Positions 26,287-34,284 of a stretch of DNA of 34,284 nt are shown here, in pieces; position 1 is the stretch's first letter; each line of letters begins with the position of its first letter. Source of the DNA: Betaproteobacteria bacterium HGW-Betaproteobacteria-14 (GTDB lineage: Bacteria > Pseudomonadota > Gammaproteobacteria > Burkholderiales > Rhodocyclaceae). Under the pieces are notes generated by a model. It had not been told where the DNA came from. It did no database searches and saw only the letters and a list, made by a program, of their open reading frames with translations. The DNA is taken from NCBI GenBank assembly GCA_002840845.1, contig PHCS01000025.1, forward strand, positions 1 to 34,284, in the 5' to 3' direction. The position numbers and the translations under genes are program-made.

Positions 26287-26946
26287 TTGAAAAATACAAT
26301 TCTCGCCCAGTCCATACTCGCAGCAGCACTTGGCCTGACCGTTACGGCCGTTGGCGCGCAAGTACCGAATAACGACGGCCATCTCTTCGACACGCGCGGC
26401 GTCGTCGCCAAGAGCGGTTTCGGCCTGTGCTGGAAAACCACCCGCTGGACGCCCGCCATGGCCCTAGCCGAGTGCGATCCCGACCTGGTGAAGAAGCCCG
26501 AACCGCCCAAGCCGGCACCTGTTGCCGCGCCGGCCAAGCCAGCCGCTCCGAAAAAATGCAATTTCTCCTATGCTCTGCAGAACGATGCGACCTTTGCCTT
26601 CGGCAAGGCCGACCTGAATGCAACCGGCAAGGATCAACTCGACAAGAATGTCCTGTCCAAGCTGGACTCGTGCGCGAGCGTCAAGCTGATTCTCATCACG
26701 GGACATACCGACCGCATCGGCAGTCACGAGACCAATCAAAAACTGTCGGAAAAGCGCGCCGAAGCCGTCAAGGCCTATCTCGACAGCAAGGGTGCAAAGG
26801 CCGACTCCATCGAAACAATGGGCGCAGGCAAAACCCAGGCCATCCCGTCCGTTAAGTGCGACGACAAGCAACCGCGCAAGAAACTCATCGAGTGTCTGGC
26901 GCCAAACCGGCGTGTCGTGGTAGATGTAGTGGGGCCGGCAAAATAA
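26287..26946 (+). CDS. ompA: OmpA-family outer-membrane/peptidoglycan-binding protein, copy 1
   Basis: The 219-residue protein has a signal peptide (KNTILAQSILAAALGLTVTA, cut near AVGA/QVP). An N-terminal module follows, [19 protein letters not shown] then [20 protein letters not shown], then a Pro/Ala/Lys linker. The C-terminal OmpA domain has [20 protein letters not shown] and ends near LAPNRRVVVDVV. OmpA domains bind peptidoglycan; there is no clear eight-strand barrel, so it is probably periplasmic or barrel-poor. TTG at 26287 is chosen as start because GGAGGA sits seven bases before it. The ATG at 26266 has no such site. It carries six cysteines, two more than copy 2. A strong terminator follows. 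It is 91% identical to copy 2 over 146 bases of the N-terminal module. Confidence 0.9.
   Translation: MKNTILAQSILAAALGLTVTAVGAQVPNNDGHLFDTRGVVAKSGFGLCWKTTRWTPAMALAECDPDLVKKPEPPKPAPVAAPAKPAAPKKCNFSYALQNDATFAFGKADLNATGKDQLDKNVLSKLDSCASVKLILITGHTDRIGSHETNQKLSEKRAEAVKAYLDSKGAKADSIETMGAGKTQAIPSVKCDDKQPRKKLIECLAPNRRVVVDVVGPAK
26359..26504 (+). repeat. Direct repeat, copy 1 (ompA N-terminal module)
   Basis: This 146-base segment aligns without gaps to 28496-28641, with 13 differences by eye count, in the same orientation. It encodes the conserved [10 protein letters not shown]...DLVKKPE module of the two ompA-like genes. Similarity drops after the Pro/Ala linker begins. Confidence 0.88.
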
Positions 26947-26961
26947 GCCTGCCTTGCAGAC

Positions 26962-26994
26962 AAAAACCCCGCCCGTCCACGGCGGGGTTTTTTT
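26962..26994 (+). terminator. Intrinsic terminator after ompA copy 1
   Basis: A nine-pair stem, AACCCCGCC / GGCGGGGTT (26965-26973 and 26981-26989), is closed by a seven-base loop and followed by a run of T to 26994. An A-run on the other side makes it potentially bidirectional. The mtaD ATG begins only five bases later. Confidence 0.9.
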
Positions 26995-26998
26995 ACGC

Positions 26999-28315
26999 AT
27001 GTCCCAACCGATAGACCTTCTAATCGAGCCGCGCTGGCTCATGCCGATTGAACCGCAAGGCCTGGTTCTTGAGGAGCACGCTGTCGCCGTTACCGCAAAC
27101 ACAATCGTCGACGTACTGCCTGCTCGCGAAGCATTCGGCCGGTATCTGCCGGTCCGTAGAGTCACCCTGCCGGAACATGTGCTGATACCCGGCCTGGTCA
27201 ACCTGCACACCCATGCAGCCATGGCATTGTTGCGCGGCATCGCCGACGACCTGCCATTGATGGATTGGCTGAAGACGCGAATCTGGCCTGCCGAGGCCAG
27301 GCATGTCTCCGCCGCTTTTGTACGCGACGGCACACTGCTCGCCTGCGCCGAGATGCTCCGCGGGGGCATCACCTGCTTCAACGATATGTACTTCTTTCCC
27401 GAGGCGGCGGCGGAAGCGGCAAGTTGCCTCGGCATGCGCGCCGCGCTGGGCATCATCGTCATTGAATTCCCCACCCCCTATGCCACGGATGCCGATGACT
27501 ACCTCAGCAAGGGCCTTGCCCTGCGCGACCGCCTGCGCGACGATCCACGGATCACTTTCTGCCTGGCCCCGCATGCGCCCTATACGGTAGCGGACAAATC
27601 CTTCGAACGCATCGCCACCCTGGCAGCTCAGCTAGATTTGCCAATCCATGTCCACATCCACGAGACAAAACATGAAATCGAGCAAAGCCTTCTCCAGCAC
27701 GGTGTGCGCCCGCTCGAACGTTTGCAGCGTCTAGGCCTGCTCGGTCCCGGCATGATCGGAGTGCATGCCGTGCATCTGAACGAGCGGGAGATCGCGCTGT
27801 TGGCAGAAAACGGTTGCACGGTGGCGCACTGCCCGACGTCCAATATGAAGCTCGCCAGCGGTGTGGCGCCAACTGTTCAACTTGCAACAATGGGCGTTCA
27901 GCTCGGCCTTGGATCCGATGGTGCGGCAAGCAACAACCGACTCGACTTGTTTCAGGAGATGCGCCATGCCGGCCTGCTGGCAAAAGTCACATCGGGCGAT
28001 GCCGCCGCGCTCGATGCGCACGCATTGCTGCGCATGGCCACGCTGAATGGCGCTGCTGCGCTGGGCATGGAACATCGGATCGGCTCGATCGAACCCGGGA
28101 AAGCAGCCGACTTGTGTGCAGTCCGCCTCGATGCCCTTGAAGTACGCCCCTGCTTCGACCCTCCCTCCCATCTGGTATATGCTGCTGGCAGGGAGCATGT
28201 AAGCCATGTCTGGGTTGATGGCGTGCTACGTGTCGACAATGGGATGCTGACTGGGTACGATGCAAGCCAATTGCTTGACACCGTCAATTTATGGCAGAAT
28301 AGGCTAACCGCTTGA
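26999..28315 (+). CDS. mtaD: 5-methylthioadenosine / S-adenosylhomocysteine deaminase
   Basis: The 438-residue amidohydrolase (TRZ/ATZ type) deaminates methylthioadenosine or S-adenosylhomocysteine to the inosine form, salvaging by-products of polyamine and methylation reactions. Metal ligands are visible as the HTH of VNLHTHAAMALLRG (H70, H72), HVHIHETKHE, GVHAVHLNE and the aspartate of GLGSDGAASNNRLDLF. The C-terminal RIGSIEPGKAADLCAV closes the composite beta domain. ATG 26999 is used; a TTG 45 bases upstream is in frame but would encode the terminator stem. In Pseudomonas a homologue lies beside ubiG and a HAD phosphatase, the same order as here. 8-oxoguanine or other ring deamination is a less likely alternative. 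Confidence 0.88.
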   Translation: MSQPIDLLIEPRWLMPIEPQGLVLEEHAVAVTANTIVDVLPAREAFGRYLPVRRVTLPEHVLIPGLVNLHTHAAMALLRGIADDLPLMDWLKTRIWPAEARHVSAAFVRDGTLLACAEMLRGGITCFNDMYFFPEAAAEAASCLGMRAALGIIVIEFPTPYATDADDYLSKGLALRDRLRDDPRITFCLAPHAPYTVADKSFERIATLAAQLDLPIHVHIHETKHEIEQSLLQHGVRPLERLQRLGLLGPGMIGVHAVHLNEREIALLAENGCTVAHCPTSNMKLASGVAPTVQLATMGVQLGLGSDGAASNNRLDLFQEMRHAGLLAKVTSGDAAALDAHALLRMATLNGAAALGMEHRIGSIEPGKAADLCAVRLDALEVRPCFDPPSHLVYAAGREHVSHVWVDGVLRVDNGMLTGYDASQLLDTVNLWQNRLTA

Positions 28316-28426
28316 ACTGGCAAGCCCTATTGACTTATAGGCTTTACGAAAACAAGCGCGTTGTTAATAACTGCATTATCATTGATCCGCTATTTCATTC
28401 CATTCCGCACAGAAACGAGGGGGAAC

Positions 28427-29068
28427 ATGAACAAACATATCTCGACAATCACGCTGCTGGCGTCCCTTGGATTGAGCGCCTCCGTCGCGCTTGCTCAAGT
28501 GCCGAATAACGACGGTCACCTGTTCGATACGCGCGGCCATGTCGCCAAGAGCGGTTTCGGCCTGTGCTGGAAGACCACCCGCTGGACGCCCGCCATGGCC
28601 CTCGCCGAGTGCGATCCGGACTTGGTGAAGAAGCCTGAACCTGCGCCTATGGCCAAACCGGCACCTGCTCCGACACCGAAGCCTGCCGCCCAGAAGGTAA
28701 CGCTGGCCGCCGACGCGCTGTTCGATTTCGACAAGGCTGTCCTGCGCTCCGAAGGCAAGGCCAAACTGGATGATGTCACCGACAAGCTGAAGGGCATGAA
28801 GCTGGAAGTCATCATCGCCGTCGGCCACACCGATCGCATCGGTTCCGACAAGTACAATCAGAAGCTGTCCGAGAAGCGCGCTGAAGCGGTCAAGGCCTAT
28901 CTGGTCGGCAAGGGCGTCGATGCAAACCGCGTCTACACCGAGGGCAAGGGCGAGAAGCAGCCCGTCACCGGCGACAAGTGCGGCAAGAGCAACGCGAAGT
29001 CGAAGAAGCTCATCGAGTGCCTGCAGCCCGATCGCCGCGTGGAGATCGAGGTCATCGGCACCAAGTAA
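28427..29068 (+). CDS. ompA: OmpA-family outer-membrane/peptidoglycan-binding protein, copy 2
   Basis: The 213-residue protein begins [20 protein letters not shown] with a signal peptide cut near VALA/QVP. It then has the same [19 protein letters not shown] module as copy 1, an Ala/Pro/Lys linker, and an OmpA domain with [38 protein letters not shown] and [12 protein letters not shown]. The start ATG at 28427 has GAGGGGGAAC directly upstream. Four cysteines are present against six in copy 1. The domain follows the OmpA consensus more closely than copy 1 (FDFDKAVLR), so this may be the ancestral copy. It should tether the outer membrane to peptidoglycan. A 110-base gap separates it from mtaD, and a double hairpin terminator follows. 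Confidence 0.93.
   Translation: MNKHISTITLLASLGLSASVALAQVPNNDGHLFDTRGHVAKSGFGLCWKTTRWTPAMALAECDPDLVKKPEPAPMAKPAPAPTPKPAAQKVTLAADALFDFDKAVLRSEGKAKLDDVTDKLKGMKLEVIIAVGHTDRIGSDKYNQKLSEKRAEAVKAYLVGKGVDANRVYTEGKGEKQPVTGDKCGKSNAKSKKLIECLQPDRRVEIEVIGTK
28496..28641 (+). repeat. Direct repeat, copy 2 (ompA N-terminal module)
   Basis: Second copy of the 146-base segment at 26359-26504, offset by 2137 bases and gap-free. It lies at the same position within the second ompA-like gene, so the pair brackets mtaD. Confidence 0.88.
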
Positions 29069-29071
29069 TCA

Positions 29072-29114
29072 GACGGTTCGCCGTCAAAAGCCCTGCGCAA
29101 GCAGGGCTTTTTTT
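29072..29114 (+). terminator. Double-hairpin intrinsic terminator after ompA copy 2
   Basis: Two hairpins follow the stop codon. GACGG-TTCG-CCGTC (29072-29085) carries a UUCG tetraloop. AAAGCCCTGC-GCAA-GCAGGGCTTT (29087-29110) carries a GNRA-type loop and runs into a T-tract. The second alone is a strong terminator; the first may protect the mRNA 3' end. Confidence 0.9.
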
Positions 29115-29132
29115 ATTCAGGCAAGCAAAGCA

Positions 29133-29846
29133 ATGAGTGCATCCGCAAACCCCAATGCCGACCAGGCCGAACTCGACAAGTTCAGCGAACTGGCGCACCG
29201 CTGGTGGGATCCTGAATCCGAGTTCAAGCCGCTGCATGACATCAATCCACTTCGCCTGGACTGGATCGACCGAACTGCCGGCCTGGCGGGGAAAAAAGTG
29301 CTGGACGTCGGCTGCGGCGGCGGCATCCTCGCTGAATCGATGGCCGCACGTGGAGCAGCAGTAACCGGCATCGACCTCTCCGACAAGGCGTTGTCCGTAG
29401 CCAGACTGCATTTGCTGGAAACAGGACAGAAAGTCGACTACCGCAAGATTTCCGCCGAAGAGCTTTCTGCCGAAATGCCTGGCGCATTCGATATCGTCAC
29501 CTGCCTCGAAATGCTCGAGCATGTACCCGATCCCTCCAGCACAGTGCGCGCCTGCGCACGGCTTGTCCGCCCGGGCGGGCGGGTCTTCTTCTCCACCATC
29601 AACCGCAACCCCAAGTCCTACCTCTTCGCGGTTGTCGGTGCGGAGTATGTGCTGAACCTGCTTCCGCGAGGCACGCACGACTACGCCAAATTCATCCGCC
29701 CGGCCGAACTGGCCCGTTACAGCCGCGAAGCCGGCCTGGCGGTGGGCGAGGTCATCGGCATGACCTACAACCCCTTCAGCAAAACCTATGCGCTCGGCGC
29801 GGACACCGACGTCAATTACCTGATGTCCACACTGCGTGACGATTGA
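29133..29846 (+). CDS. ubiG: Ubiquinone biosynthesis O-methyltransferase
   Basis: The 237-residue SAM-dependent methyltransferase performs both O-methylations in ubiquinone synthesis. It begins with the typical [20 protein letters not shown] and [14 protein letters not shown], has motif [19 protein letters not shown], and [17 protein letters not shown] as motif IV. The C-terminal half carries [20 protein letters not shown] and [11 protein letters not shown], which are diagnostic for UbiG. Its length matches E. coli (240). ATG 29133 is the first start after the ompA terminator, so it needs its own promoter or read-through. Its stop overlaps the start of the phosphatase gene by 11 bases. Confidence 0.97.
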   Translation: MSASANPNADQAELDKFSELAHRWWDPESEFKPLHDINPLRLDWIDRTAGLAGKKVLDVGCGGGILAESMAARGAAVTGIDLSDKALSVARLHLLETGQKVDYRKISAEELSAEMPGAFDIVTCLEMLEHVPDPSSTVRACARLVRPGGRVFFSTINRNPKSYLFAVVGAEYVLNLLPRGTHDYAKFIRPAELARYSREAGLAVGEVIGMTYNPFSKTYALGADTDVNYLMSTLRDD

Positions 29847-30489
29847 CGCCATCCTGTTCGACCTTGACGGCACCCTGGCCGATACCGCCGCCGATCTCGG
29901 CGCGGTGCTCAATCGCCTGCGCCGCGAAGACCGACTTGCCCCCATGCCCGCGGAAGCCATCCGCCCGCATATCTCCAAGGGCGTGCGCGGACTGCTCGCA
30001 GTCGGCTTCTCGCTCAGGCCGGGGGATGACCGATATGCCGAACTCCACCAGCGCTTTCTCGCCTATTACGGCGATTCGCTTTGCGTAGCCACCCGACTCT
30101 TCGAAGGCATAGCGGAATTGCTGATGAAACTCGAGGCGGGAAACATCCAATGGGGCGTAGTCACCAACAAGCCCAGCCGCTACACCCTGCCGCTTATGGA
30201 CGCTCTCGGTCTGGCGCACCGCGCCGCCTGCGTCGTCAGCGGCGATTCCTCATCACGCCCGAAACCAGCGCCCGACCCGTTGTGGCTCGCCAGCACCATC
30301 GCCGGCGCCGCCCCTGCCCAATGCCTTTATGTCGGTGACGATTTGCGTGACATTCACGCCGCCCGCGCCGCTGGCATGGGCTCCGTAGCCGCTGCCTGGG
30401 GCTATCTGGGCGACGATTTGCCGATTGAGAAATGGGGCGCTGATGCCATCGCCCGCTCGCCCGCGGACATAACCGGGCTGCTCCGCTAG
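29836..30489 (+). CDS. HAD-family phosphatase: phosphoglycolate phosphatase or MupP-type MurNAc-6-phosphate phosphatase
   Basis: The 217-residue protein has the HAD motifs: [19 protein letters not shown] with nucleophile D9 and D11, [13 protein letters not shown] with the motif II Thr, the lysine in [12 protein letters not shown], and [17 protein letters not shown] with the acidic pair. The cap region inserts after the first motif ([11 protein letters not shown]), as in Gph. The start is GTG at 29836, inside the end of ubiG. In Pseudomonas the HAD gene directly after ubiG is MupP, which dephosphorylates MurNAc-6-phosphate in peptidoglycan recycling. Elsewhere the same family is annotated gph. 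Sequence alone does not separate the two, so no symbol is given. Confidence 0.9.
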   Translation: MTIDAILFDLDGTLADTAADLGAVLNRLRREDRLAPMPAEAIRPHISKGVRGLLAVGFSLRPGDDRYAELHQRFLAYYGDSLCVATRLFEGIAELLMKLEAGNIQWGVVTNKPSRYTLPLMDALGLAHRAACVVSGDSSSRPKPAPDPLWLASTIAGAAPAQCLYVGDDLRDIHAARAAGMGSVAAAWGYLGDDLPIEKWGADAIARSPADITGLLR

Positions 30490-30493
30490 CGCG

Positions 30494-30502
30494 TGCTAGA
30501 AT
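30494..30502 (+). promoter_or_regulatory. Possible extended -10 promoter for ssrA
   Basis: TGCTAGAAT matches an extended -10 element about 73 bases before the mature tmRNA 5' end, which would leave a leader to be trimmed. No matching -35 box is visible. A TTGACA at 30545-30550 has no good -10 partner. Confidence 0.3.
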
Positions 30503-30574
30503 GCAAATGCTGTCCAGGAACTTCGGCTCATGCCGGATGTCTATTTGACAGTTGTTGTGTATCACACCGAATCC

Positions 30575-30935
30575 GGGGGCGACCTGGCTTCGACGTGGGT
30601 TACGAAGCTGTGTAGTGCATGCCGAGGCCCAGTTACCTCGCAAATCCATCTGGAAATCTACAAACGCCAACGACGAGCGTTTCGCTCTAGCCGCTTAATA
30701 CCGGCTAGCTCTGCACCGGTTTGCTGACGGGCCGGGCCGCGCAAGCGGCAGCAGAGTCATTCACACCAGCTAAGGGTCGTCTTCGCCGCGCGGACGAACA
30801 CGAAAATTCAGCGGATCGCCCTGCATCAGCCTGCCGGTTGGCGGATGCCGGGTTAAATCAAACAACCAGGCTAAGCATGTAGAACTGCCTGTAGAGGGCT
30901 TGCGGACGCGGGTTCGATTCCCGCCGCCTCCACCA
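30575..30935 (+). ncRNA. ssrA: Transfer-messenger RNA (tmRNA)
   Basis: A 361-base one-piece tmRNA. The 5' end GGGGGCGACCTGGCTTCGAC is typical, and its first seven bases pair perfectly with CGCCTCC near the 3' end, forming the acceptor stem. The 3' end GGTTCGATTC...CACCA includes the T-loop and encoded CCA. The reading frame for the tag starts at 30666 and reads ANDERFALAA followed by TAA at 30696-30698, a betaproteobacterial form of the tag. It rescues stalled ribosomes with SmpB, marking truncated proteins for proteolysis. The G-U pair expected next to alanine tRNA acceptors is present at the third pair. An intrinsic terminator follows at once. Confidence 0.97.
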
Positions 30936-30941
30936 ATAATG

Positions 30942-30972
30942 AAACCCCAACCGTTCTCGGTTGGGGTTTTTT
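30942..30972 (+). terminator. Intrinsic terminator after ssrA
   Basis: AAACCCCAACCG / CGGTTGGGGTTT forms a 12-pair stem with a four-base loop, followed by a T-run, six bases after the tmRNA CCA. The A-run at its 5' side means it could also act on the other strand. Confidence 0.92.
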
Positions 30973-31241
30973 CTTGCCCGATCGCGCCGGTTTCCGCGTG
31001 TTGTTGTGGGTTCCTGCGGAAGCCTGCGGACTGCGCTGGTCAGCCTCTCGGCCCGTTCATGGCCACATTCCACTCTCTCCAAGCCATTCTTCTCTCCGAC
31101 CTCGCGCTCTGCGAACTGGCCCGAAGTCCGCAAAGGCCACAAGTCAGCGCCATATAGATCAACGGGTTACGCGCGGACGAATCAAGCGGTTGGAATGCGG
31201 CATTGGTGGGCGATGGAGACAGCCCCGAATCGGATCTGGTG
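30973..31241 (+). other. Non-coding gap between ssrA terminator and merR
   Basis: About 270 bases with no recognisable gene, repeat or tRNA. Open frames that cross it are antisense to tmRNA or merR and have no protein-like character. If an element is integrated at ssrA, its left end should lie here. Confidence 0.5.
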
Positions 31242-31658
31242 TCATCCGACCGGGGTCTGCTGCAAGGCTTCGATCAGCGGACAGCGGACCTGTCCTGTCG
31301 CCGCGCAACAACGCTCGACAAGTTCGGCCAGCACCCGCTCGATCCGTCGCAGGTCGGCAAGCTTGATCCGTACATCCGCCAGCTTTCTTTCCGCTTGCTC
31401 GCGCGCCTCATCGCAGTGCGCTCCATCCTCGAGCTTGAGCAGTTCCGTGACCTCATCCAGGCTGAATCCCAGCCGCTGAGCCGACTTCACGAAACGCACC
31501 CGGGTGACATCCGACGCGCCGTAGCGGCGGATGCTCCCGTAGGGCTTGTCTGGTTCGGGCAGCAGGCCTTTGCGCTGATAGAACCGAATAGTCTCTACGT
31601 TGACCCCGGCGGCGCTGGCGAAAGCGCCGATGGTCAGATTCTCGAGTTCTTTCTGCAT
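31242..31658 (-). CDS. merR: Mercury-responsive regulator MerR
   Basis: The 138-residue protein begins [20 protein letters not shown], with the winged helix-turn-helix [20 protein letters not shown] and then SIRRYG. Its Hg(II)-binding cysteines C82 (GAHCDEA), C117 (ERCCAAT) and C126 (QVRCPLI) fall at the same numbers as in Tn501 MerR. An extra C118 is present. MerR represses merTPA without mercury and twists the promoter DNA to activate it when Hg(II) binds. The frame runs further upstream, but that part covers the mer promoter, so ATG 31658 is the start. It is slightly shorter than the 144-residue Tn501 form because of a shorter C-terminus. Confidence 0.97.
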   Translation of the reverse strand: MQKELENLTIGAFASAAGVNVETIRFYQRKGLLPEPDKPYGSIRRYGASDVTRVRFVKSAQRLGFSLDEVTELLKLEDGAHCDEAREQAERKLADVRIKLADLRRIERVLAELVERCCAATGQVRCPLIEALQQTPVG

Positions 31659-31663
31659 ATCGC

Positions 31664-31694
31664 TTGACTCCGTACTTAAGTACGGAAGTAAGGT
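31664..31694 (+). promoter_or_regulatory. mer operator/promoter (PmerT)
   Basis: TTGACT (31664-31669) and TAAGGT (31689-31694) are separated by 19 bases, the overlong spacer typical of MerR-controlled promoters. Between them CCGTACTTAAGTACGG (31670-31685) is a perfect 16-base palindrome, the MerR binding site. The divergent merR promoter must overlap it. Confidence 0.95.
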
Positions 31695-31729
31695 TACGCT
31701 ATCCAAAGCAGATTCCAAAGGAAAAGCGT

Positions 31730-32092
31730 ATGCCTGAGCTCCAGACCGAACCACAAGCAGGACGCGGCGCATTGTTCGCCGGCGGACTGGCCGCGATCCT
31801 TGCTTCGACATGCTGCCTTGGACCCCTGGTCCTGGTTGCCCTTGGGTTCAGCGGCGCCTGGATCGGCAATCTGACCGTGCTGGAACCGTATCGTCCCATC
31901 TTCATCGGCGTGGCATTGGTGGCGATGTTCTTTGCGTACCGCCGCATCTTTCGCCCCGTGCAAGCCTGTAAACCCGGTGAGGTCTGCGCTGTGCCCCAGG
32001 TGAGGAGTACCTACAAGATCATTTTCTGGATCGTGGCCGCGCTCGTCGTGATCGCGCTCGCCTTTCCCTATGTCCTCCCACTGTTCTACTGA
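31730..32092 (+). CDS. merT: Mercuric ion transporter MerT
   Basis: The 120-residue inner-membrane protein carries Hg(II) from periplasmic MerP to cytoplasmic MerA. The cysteine pair C28-C29 in [15 protein letters not shown] lies in the first of three membrane segments, and a second pair, C80 and C86 ([12 protein letters not shown]), lies in the cytoplasmic loop before the third. AAGGA lies before ATG 31730. It is about four residues longer than Tn501 MerT. It is the first gene of the operon, 35 bases after the -10 box, and is followed by merP after 13 bases. Confidence 0.96.
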   Translation: MPELQTEPQAGRGALFAGGLAAILASTCCLGPLVLVALGFSGAWIGNLTVLEPYRPIFIGVALVAMFFAYRRIFRPVQACKPGEVCAVPQVRSTYKIIFWIVAALVVIALAFPYVLPLFY

Positions 32093-32105
32093 TTAGGAGT
32101 ACCTC

Positions 32106-34284
<2,179 letters not shown>

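Noticed and set aside
30858..31142. Minus-strand open frame across the tmRNA 3' end with RRRESNPRPQAL
   Set aside because: It is antisense to ssrA and its terminator. This peptide pattern is a common false protein produced by the conserved T-loop and 3' end of tRNA and tmRNA genes.
31659..31811. N-terminal extension of merR to 31811
   Set aside because: The extension covers the mer promoter and part of merT. The protein from 31658 aligns residue by residue with Tn501 MerR.

Overview
The window is about 34 kb of high-GC chromosomal DNA from a Gram-negative bacterium, most likely a betaproteobacterium of the Rhodocyclales/Nitrosomonadales kind. The evidence is a one-piece tmRNA whose tag reads ANDERFALAA, an LPS-heptose and lapAB envelope block, and the order gyrA-serC-(serA)-pheA-hisC-tyrA-aroA/cmk-rpsA-ihfB. 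Species cannot be fixed from what is visible.

Region 1 (1-13495, all minus strand) is a tightly packed envelope block. Reading in the direction of transcription it runs lapA, lapB, ugd, rfaE1, hldD, cysM, a YdbH-like AsmA-type protein, a 48-residue lipoprotein, a PolB-type exonuclease, a NodU/CmcH-type carbamoyltransferase, a methyltransferase, two GT2 glycosyltransferases, a VTT (TVP38-type) membrane protein and the start of a GT39-type lipid-linked sugar transferase cut by the window edge. Many genes overlap by 1-8 bases, which suggests translational coupling. ADP-heptose and UDP-glucuronate supply, LPS quality control (LapA/LapB) and glycan-decorating enzymes together point to LPS or envelope glycan synthesis.

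Region 2 (13889-26054, minus strand) is a housekeeping operon: gyrA, serC, serA, pheA, hisC, tyrA, a fused aroA-cmk gene, rpsA and ihfB, closed by a clear intrinsic terminator. It covers the first two serine steps, the EPSP-to-Phe/Tyr branch, CMP kinase, ribosomal protein S1 and the IHF beta subunit.

Region 3 (26055-30489, plus strand) is divergent from gyrA. Two closely related ompA-like genes flank mtaD (methylthioadenosine/S-adenosylhomocysteine deaminase), followed by ubiG and a HAD phosphatase (gph or mupP). The ompA copies share a nearly identical N-terminal module but differ in the OmpA domain. Both are followed by strong intrinsic terminators.

Region 4 (30490-34284) begins with ssrA (tmRNA) and its terminator. 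Then comes a compact mercury-resistance operon (merR divergent from merT-merP-merA, with a textbook 19-bp-spacer MerR promoter), and finally the 3' part of a small helix-turn-helix gene of a type that I recall travelling with large site-specific recombinases. ssrA is a classic integration target, so the mer operon is probably cargo of an element inserted at the tmRNA 3' end.

I found no wholly new system. The most interesting items are the carbamoyltransferase/methyltransferase/GT2 group next to heptose genes, the GT2-VTT-GT39 cassette, the miniature YdbH/YnbE-like pair, the duplicated ompA genes around mtaD, and the ssrA-linked mer island.
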